Of a DNA stretch of 17,823 nt, positions 6,551 through 14,810 are shown one piece after another (position 1 is the first letter of the stretch; each line of letters opens with the position of its first letter). The notes under the pieces were generated by a model, which was not told where the DNA came from, made no database searches, and saw only the letters and a program-made list of their open reading frames with translations. The stretch comes from Bacillota bacterium (lineage in GTDB: Bacteria; Bacillota; Desulfotomaculia; Desulfotomaculales; JAJYZD01): NCBI GenBank assembly GCA_021800315.1, contig JAJYZD010000047.1, forward strand, positions 1 through 17,823, written 5' to 3'. A program made the position numbers and the translations under genes.

Positions 6551-7495
6551 ATGGCGGCCCGACCGGCGCGGTCCCTTTTTCGCCAAGCGCTCTACTTTCT
6601 GGCCAGCGCCCTGGTGGTGACGGGGCTCTTCGCGGCCCGTCAACTTCTGGCCCGGCGTAGCGGGTCCCACCCCACCATCATCTACGGCGATATTTTGACC
6701 GCCCTGATCATCCTGGTCGTCGGTTATCTGGCGTCCTTTATCGTCGAGCGCTACGTCTTCCGGTATTCCGCGGACCACCCCGGCCTGCGCCGCCAGGCCA
6801 TGCTGCGCTTTTTGACCCGCCTCTTCATCTACATCGCCGTGGCCGTGGCGGTATTATCCGCTTTCGGGGTCAGCATCGGGAGCGCCCTGTTCGGCGGGGC
6901 CTTCCTGACCGTCCTGGTGGGTCTGGCCGGTCAGACCGTCCTGGGCAACCTGCTGGCCGGGGTGGCGCTGGTACTGGCCCGGCCCTTCGAGGTGGGGGAC
7001 CGGGTCACCTTCATGACCTGGCAGTATCCGCTTATCCTCCCGTCCTACCCGCACCCAACGCTCCGGCCGGTCCACGCCGGCGGGATTATCGACATCAACA
7101 TGATGCACACCGCGCTGCAGACGGACGAGGGTCCCGTCCTGCTCATCCCCAACGGCATCCTGATCCAGGCGGCCATCGAGAACCTTTCCCGCACCCCCAC
7201 GCGGGGCGTGCGCTTCCGCTTCGACGTCGACGCCTCCCTGGATCCGGAAACTGTCGCGCAGGACCTGCGGCGCGGCGTGGAGGGCGGGGAGTGGGCGGAA
7301 CCCGGCACCTGCCGGGTGGAGTTCGTCGACCTGACCCCGGACTCCTACTCTCTGTCGGTGTCCTTCGAAAGCCGCGGTTTGTCCGTTTTAGAGGCTAAAA
7401 GCGCCGCCCTGGCGAAAGCGGCCTCCATCCTGCGCGGGATCAGGAAGGATGCCGCTCCGGCGTCGCAGCGGGGACCGGAGGCTGACGGCCCGTAA
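6551..7495 (+). CDS. MscS-family mechanosensitive channel
   Basis: A 314-residue inner-membrane channel that would open under membrane tension to release solutes in hypo-osmotic shock. There are hydrophobic helices at about 12-34 and 43-66. A third region (about 88-142) leads into the pore helix and beta-domain, whose signature VGLAGQTVLGNLLAGVAL... followed by ARPFEVGDRV (about 143-152) is the family hallmark. LIPNG (198-202) is the conserved beta-domain turn. Between GDRV and GGIIDI there is an extra aromatic/proline-rich loop (TWQYPLILPSYPHPTLRP). E. coli MscS lacks this loop, but I believe it occurs in an archaeal/clostridial subfamily. ATG 6551 follows GGGGAGGGGATTCC at ideal spacing. 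The in-frame GTG at 6500 has its GGAGG only 3 bases away, so I prefer 6551. A strong terminator follows. Confidence 0.9.
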   Translation: MAARPARSLFRQALYFLASALVVTGLFAARQLLARRSGSHPTIIYGDILTALIILVVGYLASFIVERYVFRYSADHPGLRRQAMLRFLTRLFIYIAVAVAVLSAFGVSIGSALFGGAFLTVLVGLAGQTVLGNLLAGVALVLARPFEVGDRVTFMTWQYPLILPSYPHPTLRPVHAGGIIDINMMHTALQTDEGPVLLIPNGILIQAAIENLSRTPTRGVRFRFDVDASLDPETVAQDLRRGVEGGEWAEPGTCRVEFVDLTPDSYSLSVSFESRGLSVLEAKSAALAKAASILRGIRKDAAPASQRGPEADGP

Positions 7496-7498
7496 GGG

Positions 7499-7532
7499 AA
7501 AAAGCCCGGGCTGGGCGCCCGGGCTTTTTTTT
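7499..7532. terminator. bidirectional intrinsic terminator
   Basis: AAAGCCCGGG (7501-7510) and CCCGGGCTTT (7518-7527) form a 10-bp stem with a 7-base loop. Eight T's follow on the plus strand and five A's precede it (T's on the minus strand). It sits between the convergent mscS-like and acsA genes and should stop transcription from both. Confidence 0.92.
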
Positions 7533-7549
7533 CACCGGCTGACTGCTGA

Positions 7550-9589
7550 CTAACCCTGGACCTGTTTCCTGACGGCCTCCACGATTTCCGGATTAGCCAG
7601 GGTGGTAACGTCCCCGACGTCCTTCCGGTTCGAGATGGAGGCCAGCACCCGGCGCATGATCTTGCCGGAACGGGTCTTGGGCATGTCGGGTACGATGTAG
7701 ACCTTGTTCGGCCGCGCTATCTTGCCCAGGATGGCCGATACGGCGTCGGAGATCTTCTTCTCCAGGTCCGGGCCGGCCTTGTAGCCGGGTTTGAGCGAGA
7801 TGTACATGTCGGGTACGTGGCCCCTGACTTCGTCCAGGGCGGCGATGACGGCGGCTTCGGCCACCTCTTCCACGGTCAGGGCGGCGGCTTCCAGTTCCTT
7901 GGTGCCCAGCCGGTGGCCGGCCACGTTGATCACGTCGTCCACCCGGCCGAGGATGCGGAAATAGCCGTCCGCGCTTTGGACGGCGGCGTCGCCGGCCATG
8001 TACGGCCAGTCGCGCCAGTCCTTGCTGTCGGGGTTCTTGCAGTACTTGGCGTAGTAAGTCTTGACGTAACGGTCGCGGTCGCCCCAGATGGTCTGGAAGG
8101 AACCCGGCCAGGGGTTGCGGATGCAGATGTTGCCCGCCTTGCCCGAGCCGGCCGGGATCTCCCCGCCCTCGTCGTCCAGGATGACGGGATGGATGCCCGG
8201 TACGCCGCGGCCGGCGCTGCCCGGCTTCATGGGCGATATGCCGGGTACGGTGCTGCAGAGGAAGCCCCCGTTCTCTGTTTGCCACCAGGTATCGACGATG
8301 GCCGCCTCCTTCTTGCCGACCACATCGTAATACCAGCGCCATACGGCCGGCTCGATGGGCTCGCCCACCGTGGTCATGTGCTTGAAGTGGTAATTGTACT
8401 TAAACGGCTCGTCCGGCCCGGCTTTCCGTAGCATGCGGATGGTGGTCGGGGCGGTATGGAAGATGTTGACGTCCAGTTCCTCGGCGATGCGCCAGGGCCG
8501 TCCGGCATCCGGATAGGTAGGCACTCCTTCGTAGATCACCGAGCTGGCGGCCAGGGACAGGGGCCCGTAGACGATGAAGGAGTGGCCGGTGATCCAGCCG
8601 ATGTCGGCCATGCACCAGTAAACGTCCTCCGGATGGATATCCTGAATGTACTTGGACATGGCGGTTACGTAGGACAGGTAGCCGCCGATCGAGTGCTGGG
8701 CGCCCTTGGGTTTGGCGGTGGTGCCGGAGGTGTACATCAGGAAGAGTACGTCCTCGGCCTTCATCGGGACCGGTTGGACTTCCTTGTGGTAGTAGTTCTT
8801 CAGAAGATCGTTCAGGAAAAAGTCGCGTCCTTCGACCATGGGCGCGGCGGACGAATACTTGCCGGGATAGCGCTGCCAGACCAGGATCTTCTTGACCTCC
8901 TGGCCTTCCCTGCGGGCGGCTTGGACGGCTTCCTCGGCGTTGGCCTTGTGGTCGATGAGCTTGCCGTTACGGTAGTACCCATCGATGGTGATCAGGATCT
9001 CGCTGCCCGAGTCGGCGATGCGGTCGCCGCAAGCCGAGCCGGAGAATCCGCCGTAAACCTCGGAGTGGATCACACCCAGGCGGGCGCAGGCGAGCATGGT
9101 TATCGGGAGTTCCGGCACCATGGGCAGGTGCAGGGTTACCCGGTCGCCGGCCTTGAGGCCGAGATCCTGCAACAGGGCGGCCATCTCGTTAACCCGGCGG
9201 TACAGTTCCTGGTAGGTGATGTGCTGGATCGGCTCGTTCTCCGGCTCCGGCACGAAGTGGATGGCGGTCTTGTTCTTGTACTTGGCCAGGTGGCGGTCGA
9301 CGCAGTTGTAGCTGGCGTTCAGCTTGCCGCCCACAAACCACTTCCAGCAGGGGGCGTCGGACGTATCCAGGATCGTGTGCCAGTACTCGTCCCAGTCGAG
9401 CATGTCACCGTATTCCTTGAAGCAGTTGGGGAAGTTGTCCAGACTGAAACGGTCGAAAACGGTGGGATCGCTCAAATTGGCCTGGCCCACGAACTTCGGC
9501 GGGGGATAGTAATACTCTTCCTCCTGCCAGTGCACCGCATAGTGTGCTTCAGTAGCCTCAACGTCTTCCTTTTTCAATTCCTCGGCCAC
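7550..9589 (-). CDS. acsA: acetyl-CoA synthetase (AMP-forming)
   Basis: A 679-residue cytoplasmic enzyme: acetate + ATP + CoA gives acetyl-CoA + AMP + PPi. The N-terminal ACS-type region is followed by all adenylation motifs. These are YTSGTTAKPKG at 286-296 (phosphate loop), DTWWQTENG at 433-441, whose paired Trp belongs to the restricted acetyl/propionyl pocket, YMAGD at 530-534, and GRVDDVINVAGHRLGT at 548-563 (hinge). PKTRSGKIMRR near the C-terminus contains catalytic Lys643, the usual target of regulatory lysine acetylation. Length is typical of true Acs (about 650). The frame extends to an ATG at 9652, but GTG at 9589 has AAGGGG at proper spacing and gives the family-like VAEELKKED start. 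The gene is monocistronic, with its own promoter and a terminator after it. It probably assimilates or exchanges acetate. Confidence 0.95.
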   Translation of the reverse strand: MAEELKKEDVEATEAHYAVHWQEEEYYYPPPKFVGQANLSDPTVFDRFSLDNFPNCFKEYGDMLDWDEYWHTILDTSDAPCWKWFVGGKLNASYNCVDRHLAKYKNKTAIHFVPEPENEPIQHITYQELYRRVNEMAALLQDLGLKAGDRVTLHLPMVPELPITMLACARLGVIHSEVYGGFSGSACGDRIADSGSEILITIDGYYRNGKLIDHKANAEEAVQAARREGQEVKKILVWQRYPGKYSSAAPMVEGRDFFLNDLLKNYYHKEVQPVPMKAEDVLFLMYTSGTTAKPKGAQHSIGGYLSYVTAMSKYIQDIHPEDVYWCMADIGWITGHSFIVYGPLSLAASSVIYEGVPTYPDAGRPWRIAEELDVNIFHTAPTTIRMLRKAGPDEPFKYNYHFKHMTTVGEPIEPAVWRWYYDVVGKKEAAIVDTWWQTENGGFLCSTVPGISPMKPGSAGRGVPGIHPVILDDEGGEIPAGSGKAGNICIRNPWPGSFQTIWGDRDRYVKTYYAKYCKNPDSKDWRDWPYMAGDAAVQSADGYFRILGRVDDVINVAGHRLGTKELEAAALTVEEVAEAAVIAALDEVRGHVPDMYISLKPGYKAGPDLEKKISDAVSAILGKIARPNKVYIVPDMPKTRSGKIMRRVLASISNRKDVGDVTTLANPEIVEAVRKQVQG

Positions 9590-10116
9590 GGATCTTTCCC
9601 CTTTCCTTGTTGTATCCCGTGTAACATACCCTTGGAAAAAAATTAGTGCCAACCCGAATCCCGCGTGAAGAGGCTACCGGGCTGCAATGCCTGGCGGTCC
9701 GGCCGCCGGAGGGCCCCCGGTTCCGGGGCGGAAGGCTTCCGGTTTGGCCTTCGCTGTGCCGATACCTCCCTTCAAGGATTGTCGATGGCATGGTCCCGTA
9801 TTGTGAAACCATGTTTTGCGATTTATTATAGCAGCAAAATTTTGAAAACACAAATAAATTGTAATCCAATTGAAGAGTGGACGGAGTAAACGGTCGTATT
9901 TTCCGGCGAACGGAAATCTCCAGCCGGTGGCCCGGCGGATCATGAAGTACATGTCCGGCCGGAAACGTAATCATGCCGGTGTTGGATGGGACAAAGGCCG
10001 CCAGGAATCCGGATGATTGGTCGGAGGTGCCGGGTAGTCCCGGCGGGCCGGGGCCCCTGTGCAGGCAGGGGCAAAGACTCCGCCTAGCCGGGCGGACGTC
10101 GAAACCAGGTCCTTCC
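9590..10116 (-). other. acsA leader and upstream intergenic region
   Basis: No gene is supported in these 527 bases. The acsA promoter (9825-9853) lies inside, giving a transcribed leader of about 225 bases. That leader has a GC-rich core with short self-complementary pieces and a T7 run (revcomp of 9637-9643) shortly before the start codon. A stem (10053-10059 with 10066-10072) without a U-tract lies past the end of the upstream synthetase gene and might terminate it. I could not match the leader to a known riboswitch. Confidence 0.5.
9825..9853 (-). promoter_or_regulatory. sigma-A promoter of acsA with extended -10
   Basis: On the minus strand TATAAT (9825-9830) is a perfect -10 box preceded by TGC, the extended -10 element. 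TTGTGT (9848-9853) lies 17 bases upstream as a partial -35. The surrounding DNA is strikingly AT-rich for this genome region. Transcription would start near 9818, about 225 bases before the acsA GTG. Confidence 0.7.
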
Positions 10117-11859
10117 TTACGCCTGGTTGGTAAGGTCCCCGCCCGGCAGACCCAGTTCCAGGGCCTTGAGGACGCGGCGCATCAGTTTGCCGCTGCGGGT
10201 GCGGGGCAGGGCCTGACATGGCTCGATCTCGCGGGGAACCAGGTGGCTGCCCAGGCGTCGTTCGATAAACGACTGCAAATCGGCCTCCAGCGCGGCGGAC
10301 CAAGGGTGGTCCGGGTGCAGGACCACAAAGGCCTTGATCGATTCGCCCCAGAGCGGGTCCGGTTTGCCGATGACGCCGGCTTCCAGGACCGCGGGGTGCT
10401 CGACCAGTTTGTTCTCCACCTCGAAGGGCCCGATGCGCTTGCCGTCCTTTTTGATCACGTCGTCCACCCGGCCCTGGAACCAGAAGTAGCCGTCGCCGTC
10501 CCGGTAGGCCAGGTCGCCGGTGAGGTACCACGGCGGGAGGCGGAAATATTCCCGGTGTTTTTCCTCGTCCCTCCAGATGCCCCTCATCATGGCCGGCCAT
10601 CCGGCCATGATGGCCAGTTGCCCCATTTCCAGGGGCGGCAGTTCGCGACCCCCCTCATCGATGACGGCGGCATGGACGCCCGGAACGGGCCGTCCCATGG
10701 ATCCCGGCTTGATGGGCAGGCAGGGGAAGTTGGCGATGATGATCCCGCCGGTTTCGGTCATCCACCAGGTGTCGTGGACCTGCAGGCCGAAAGCCTCCCG
10801 GCTCCAGCGGATGACGAAGGGGTTCAGGGGTTCGCCGACCGTCAGGATGTGCCGCAATTCCTTCAGACTGTGACCCTGGGCCGGTTTGGCGGGGCCGGAA
10901 TGCATCAGGCGGCGCAAGGCGGTGGGCGTGGTGTACCAAACGTTCACCCGGAATTTGGACAGGACCTCGTACCACTTGTCGGTGCTGAAATCACCGCAGT
11001 AAACGATGCTGGTCACCCCGCGCAGGAGGGGGGCCCAGATGCCGTAGGATATACCGGCCACCCAGGTCGGTTCGCCCGTGCACCAGTAGGTGTCCTGCCC
11101 GCGGAGGTCCAGGACGTGCCCGGCGGTCTGGTAGTAATGGGTGATGCCGCCGTGGACGTGGATAACGCCCTTGGGCTTGCCGGTGGAACCGGAGGTGTAC
11201 AGCAAAAGCATGGGGGTTTCCCGGTCGGCACGGGCCGCGGCATCGGTGTCGGCAGCGCCGGCCATGGCCCGGTCGTAGGCCACGTCGCCCGGGTCGGGCG
11301 CCGGTTCCGCTGCGCCGGCGGCGGGTCCCGTCCCGACAATGACGACCCGGCGCAGGTCGGGCAGTTGTTCCCGGTGGACGCGGTCGACCAGCGCGGCGGT
11401 GGTAACCAGCACCGCCGCTTCGCTGTCCCGCAGGAGTTCGGTCAGGGCGTCGGCCATAAAGCTCGTGGACAACGGTACGGCTACGGCTCCGCCCTTGACC
11501 GTACCCAGGAAGGATACATAGAACTCCGGGCAGGCCGGCAGGAACAGGGCCACCCGTTCCAGGGGCCGCACGCCGAGGGAGCGGAGAACGTTGGCGAACC
11601 GGTTGGTAAGGAGTTTCAACTGCAGGTAGGTCAGTTTACCCTCCGTCCGCCCGTCGTAAAAGCGCAAGGCCACCTTGTGCCCGTGCTGGCCGGCGGCGTG
11701 GCGGTCCACCGCCGCCACGGCGATGTTCCAGCTTTCATCCGGGGTCAGGCCCATTTCCTCTTCGACCCGGCTCCATTGAAAGGTGCTGTAGACCCGCTCG
11801 TAATCGAGCAAGTTGTCCCGTTCAATCTCCGGACGACCCTTAGACCCTTTTGAACGCAC
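10117..11859 (-). CDS. AcsA-like short-chain acyl-CoA synthetase (AMP-forming)
   Basis: A 580-residue ANL-superfamily ligase, about 100 residues shorter than the neighbouring AcsA and similar in size to the Bacillus-type AcsA/medium-chain synthetase branch. Motifs: YTSGSTGKPKG (221-231), DTWWMTETGG (363-372), YLTGDLAYRDGDGYFWFQGR (445-464), and RTRSGKLMRR with catalytic Lys558. The hinge reads GRVDDVIKKDGKRIGP, with KKDG replacing the usual KxSG; this is a small departure in an otherwise intact A8 loop. It forms an acyl-adenylate and then the CoA thioester; acetate, propionate or a similar short acid is likely, but the substrate cannot be read from sequence. GTG 11859 follows GGAAGGAAGGG at 7-base spacing. 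Only 26 bases separate it from the upstream IclR regulator, so the two are one operon. Confidence 0.88.
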   Translation of the reverse strand: MRSKGSKGRPEIERDNLLDYERVYSTFQWSRVEEEMGLTPDESWNIAVAAVDRHAAGQHGHKVALRFYDGRTEGKLTYLQLKLLTNRFANVLRSLGVRPLERVALFLPACPEFYVSFLGTVKGGAVAVPLSTSFMADALTELLRDSEAAVLVTTAALVDRVHREQLPDLRRVVIVGTGPAAGAAEPAPDPGDVAYDRAMAGAADTDAAARADRETPMLLLYTSGSTGKPKGVIHVHGGITHYYQTAGHVLDLRGQDTYWCTGEPTWVAGISYGIWAPLLRGVTSIVYCGDFSTDKWYEVLSKFRVNVWYTTPTALRRLMHSGPAKPAQGHSLKELRHILTVGEPLNPFVIRWSREAFGLQVHDTWWMTETGGIIIANFPCLPIKPGSMGRPVPGVHAAVIDEGGRELPPLEMGQLAIMAGWPAMMRGIWRDEEKHREYFRLPPWYLTGDLAYRDGDGYFWFQGRVDDVIKKDGKRIGPFEVENKLVEHPAVLEAGVIGKPDPLWGESIKAFVVLHPDHPWSAALEADLQSFIERRLGSHLVPREIEPCQALPRTRSGKLMRRVLKALELGLPGGDLTNQA

Positions 11860-11885
11860 CGGTGCACCCTTCCTTCCACCAAGAC

Positions 11886-12686
11886 TTATTTGCGGCCGGC
11901 GAGGGCCTTCGCCGTGCTGGGACGGTAACCCAGGCGGGTGGAAACGGAACTGCAGGCCTCTTTGAGGACGGTCACCAGCCGGCCCAGCCGCTCCAGGGTC
12001 AGGCGCGAAGTAGGCCCGGAAATGGACAGGGCGGCGATGACCCGGCCGGTATGGTCGAAAACCGGCGCCGCCACCGCCCGCAGTCCTTCGGCCAGTTCCT
12101 CGGCGTTGATGGCGTAGCCCTGGTTGCGGATCTTTTCCAGCTGGGCCAGCATGTTGTTGACGTCGGTGACCGTATTCACGGTATACTGCCGCATCCGGCC
12201 TTCATCCAGGATCCGGGTGACCTCTTTCACCGGCAGGTAGGCCAGCAGGACCTTCCCTTCCGCCGTACAGTGGGCGTCGGCCCGCAAACCCAGGTTGACG
12301 GTAATGGTTTCCGGCGACTGGTCCCTTTCCACCACCAGCACCTGGTGGGAATCGAGAACCGCCAACTGGACCGTTTCCCGGGAGATCTCCACCAGTTCCC
12401 GCATAAAAGGGAGGGCCTCCTTGCGAAAGTCCAGGTTCGCGAGGACTTCCAGGCCGAGGCTGAGGATCTTGTTGCCCAGGCGGTAGCGTTCGCTGTCCTT
12501 GTATTGTTCGACGTAGCCGTAAGCCCGCAGGGTGCTGAGCAGCCGGTGCGCCGTACTCTTGTGCAGGCCGACGAGTTGTCCGAGTTCCGTAACCCCGATG
12601 CCCTGGGGAAAACGGCTGAGGGTCTCCAGGATAACGAGGGCCCGTTCTATGGACTGGATGGCGTGGTCGGCTGGTTTTTCGGCCAA
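11886..12686 (-). CDS. IclR-family transcriptional regulator
   Basis: A 266-residue regulator. Residues 8-70 form the winged helix-turn-helix (QSIERALVILETLSRF, then GVTELGQLVGLHKSTAHRLL as the HTH and YVEQYKDSERYRLG as the wing). Residues about 75-250 form the IclR ligand-binding domain, with the signatures HCTAEGKVLLAYL (139-151) and AINAEELAEGLRAVAAPVFD (192-211). Family members bind small organic acids, often aromatic or short-chain, and control catabolic operons. The start is TTG at 12686, set by GAAGGAGG at 8-base spacing. It is cotranscribed with the following acyl-CoA synthetase and most plausibly controls that ligase. Control of the upstream U32/ligase operon is possible but unproven. 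No operator palindrome was found. Confidence 0.93.
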   Translation of the reverse strand: MAEKPADHAIQSIERALVILETLSRFPQGIGVTELGQLVGLHKSTAHRLLSTLRAYGYVEQYKDSERYRLGNKILSLGLEVLANLDFRKEALPFMRELVEISRETVQLAVLDSHQVLVVERDQSPETITVNLGLRADAHCTAEGKVLLAYLPVKEVTRILDEGRMRQYTVNTVTDVNNMLAQLEKIRNQGYAINAEELAEGLRAVAAPVFDHTGRVIAALSISGPTSRLTLERLGRLVTVLKEACSSVSTRLGYRPSTAKALAGRK

Positions 12687-12991
12687 TGCTTTGGCCTCCT
12701 TCGGCGGACAGGGACTTTGGTCCCTTGCGTCCCGCGGTGTGAACGTGGCGGCAGGGGGCGGCGATTCGTCTTGATCACGTGCCAGCGCTTATCGTAAACA
12801 ACCCGCGGGTCTTTTATCCCGGTGGAACCGTCCGGCACCGGGTTGACGGGGCGGCTGGGAGCCGGGGCGGGAAACCATGGTATTGGTCGCCTATTCGCTT
12901 ACGACGGTTCATTTTCCTGCCGGAATATTTTTCTTATTGGCAAATGGGTGATAAATCGAACAGTCCGCCGACGTCTTGCGGGAACCGGCGG
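12687..12991. other. intergenic region upstream of iclR-type gene
   Basis: About 305 bases with no gene. The half next to the U32 gene is AT-rich (12900-12960) and is the likely promoter region for the regulator, but no -10/-35 pair convinces me. A 7-bp stem with an 11-base loop (CCCGGTG at 12819-12825 with CACCGGG at 12837-12843) is visible; it lacks a T-run. Confidence 0.45.
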
Positions 12992-13939
12992 TCAGGCGCC
13001 ACCCTCCCCGATCAGCTCCCCGGTGCGGCTATTGCGCTCCGTGTCCCGGGCCGCCGCGAGACCGCGCATGCGTTCCGCCCATAATCCGGTGTCGATGGTT
13101 TCCGGCGCCGCAACGCAGGCGTCGACCAGGGACCGGTAGAAGGCCGTCACCCGCGCGATCAGGTCGACCGAGTACTCCCGCCCCTGGATCTTGAGTGTAT
13201 CCACTCCGGCGGCGATGTAGAACGGTATTTCCCGTACCTGGAAAAAGGCCTCGTTCTTGAGTTGAAAATCCTTCGGGGCAATGGCCGCGCCGTCGGCCAG
13301 ACCCCACTGCCGCAGGCAGACCCGGTAGCACAGGCCGCCCCGGTTGGGGCTGCCCAGGTAATGGTTCTTGCCGTCCGCGTCGATGTGCCACTGCTGTTTT
13401 GCGTAGCTGGACATGCAGCACTGCCCGATGAAGGAGAAACAGGTGGTGGCATGGACCAACACTTCCAGGCCGAGGCCGGCCCGCTTTACGCCCCCCAGTT
13501 CTTCGGCGGGCCAGCGGCAGTCGGCCACCACCCGGGTTACGCCGGCTTCCCGGTAAAATTCCAGGTCGGCGGCGTTGTATATGTCGCAGCCCACGCTCGC
13601 GTGGACGGGAAGGCCGGGATGGTTGGCGCGCACAGCCGCCATCACGCCCGGATCGGTCACGATGATGTCGTCCACCCCGCCGGTGGCCAGCTTTTCGACC
13701 GTCGCCAGGAGTCCTGGTATTTCCCCGCTGGCCGGGTAAGTGTTGAAAGCCACCCGGAGGCGGGCGCCCCGTCCGCGCACCAGCGGCACCAGGTCCAGGA
13801 TCTCGTCCGCGGTCAGCTCAAAGGCCGCCCGCCGCCGGCTGTAGCCCCGCGGGCCAACGTACACGGCGTCGGCTCCGGCGTCCAGGACCGCCTCCACCAT
13901 GGCGGCGTTGCCGCCCGGGGCCAAAAGTTCCACTTTCAC
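12992..13939 (-). CDS. U32-family protein, UbiU-like
   Basis: A 315-residue TIM-barrel-type U32 protein. It opens with VELLAPGGNAAMVEAVLDAG and DAVYVGPR, like UbiU and related U32 proteins, and has LKIQGR (249-254), the family's KIEGR-type motif. C167 and C174 have exactly the spacing of UbiU C169/C176 (EVLVHATTC, six residues, C, then MSSY). C204 and C208 (GGLCYRVC) complete a probable four-Cys [4Fe-4S] site. U32 proteins were long labelled peptidases, but UbiU/V, RlhA and TrhP are iron-sulfur hydroxylation enzymes. GTG 13939 overlaps the TGA of the upstream U32 gene (GTGA) behind an AAGGGGG site, so translation is coupled. It is the last gene of the cluster. Family is firm; substrate unknown. 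Confidence 0.88.
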   Translation of the reverse strand: MKVELLAPGGNAAMVEAVLDAGADAVYVGPRGYSRRRAAFELTADEILDLVPLVRGRGARLRVAFNTYPASGEIPGLLATVEKLATGGVDDIIVTDPGVMAAVRANHPGLPVHASVGCDIYNAADLEFYREAGVTRVVADCRWPAEELGGVKRAGLGLEVLVHATTCFSFIGQCCMSSYAKQQWHIDADGKNHYLGSPNRGGLCYRVCLRQWGLADGAAIAPKDFQLKNEAFFQVREIPFYIAAGVDTLKIQGREYSVDLIARVTAFYRSLVDACVAAPETIDTGLWAERMRGLAAARDTERNSRTGELIGEGGA

Positions 13940-14802
13940 GCGATTTCCCCCTTCCCGTTGACGTAAGTCCGGCCGGAGATGCCGAAATAGTAGCCGTTGC
14001 ACAGGCCCCGCGGGGACAGGCGGGCCAGTCCGGCCAGTTCGGCGGCGCCGCACCCCGCGCCCCCCAGGGCCCGGCGGTATATTTCCCCCACGGTCCGCCG
14101 GTAGTCCGGTGTCTCGGTCAGGGTCTCCACCCGGAACACGAAAGAGGGGTTAACGAGTTGGTCGAGGTGCTCGGCCAGGCACACGTCCCGGCCGCTGAAC
14201 ATCGCCAGCCCCGCCGGCTTAAGGGCCAGATCCCCCGTCACCAGCCACAGGTCCTCCGAGCAGGCCTCCGGGCAACTCCTGCCCAGGTCGGTCACCGGGT
14301 GACAGTGGTCCGTGATTGCCAGCGCCATTTTGCCGTGGACCAGCACCTCGATTTCCAAACCGCTGTCAATCCCGATCAACCGCATCTCGGCCAGGCTCAG
14401 TTCGAAGTGGGGCGCCACGCGTTTGACTCCGTAACCGGACAAAAGCCGCGCGGTGAGGTCGGTGTAGACGTTGGCGAACGGGCCGGTGTGCAGGCGTAAA
14501 CCCGGATATTCCCGGGACACCAGGCGCGTCACGCCCAGGTTGTGGGCGCAAACGCCGTCCACGCCCTCCGCGGCGGCCCGCCGCACGCTGCCCGTAATCC
14601 AGTCCAGGTCGGCGGTGGAGGGTGCCGCCGGGGTGGAGAGGTAGGCCTTCTTTCCTTCCCGGTGCAACAGGTCGATGGCCCGCGCCAGGTCCTCCCCGTT
14701 GGTCATAAGGTTGCCCGGGTAGAGGCGGCAGTAAGGAAAACCCAGGTAGACGGCCGAATAGGGGGCGATCGACCCGTCGGTCAGCTCGCGTAGGGCGGCC
14801 AC
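13936..14802 (-). CDS. U32-family protein, UbiV-like
   Basis: At least 288 residues, with a clear UbiV layout. C25 in AVYLGFPYC matches UbiV C39 (IYLGEAVC). C167, C177 and C181 (DHC, then SCPEAC) match UbiV C180, C193 and C197, with the last pair CxxxC spaced identically. LCNGYYFGISG near the C-terminus matches UbiV's CNGYW element. UbiV binds a [4Fe-4S] cluster with these cysteines and works with UbiU in oxygen-independent ring hydroxylation. The first canonical start (GTG 14802) has no ribosome site. The frame is open back to 14835 and encodes ANIADFELSTG before it, so the true N-terminus is probably longer (see findings). The gene lies between two UbiU-like genes and overlaps the next one by 4 bases. 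Confidence 0.85.
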   Translation of the reverse strand: MAALRELTDGSIAPYSAVYLGFPYCRLYPGNLMTNGEDLARAIDLLHREGKKAYLSTPAAPSTADLDWITGSVRRAAAEGVDGVCAHNLGVTRLVSREYPGLRLHTGPFANVYTDLTARLLSGYGVKRVAPHFELSLAEMRLIGIDSGLEIEVLVHGKMALAITDHCHPVTDLGRSCPEACSEDLWLVTGDLALKPAGLAMFSGRDVCLAEHLDQLVNPSFVFRVETLTETPDYRRTVGEIYRRALGGAGCGAAELAGLARLSPRGLCNGYYFGISGRTYVNGKGEIA

Positions 14803-14810
14803 ACCGGTAC

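Noticed and set aside
9590..9652. 21-residue N-terminal extension of AcsA to an ATG at 9652
   Set aside because: No Shine-Dalgarno site; the GTG at 9589 has one and gives a family-like N-terminus.
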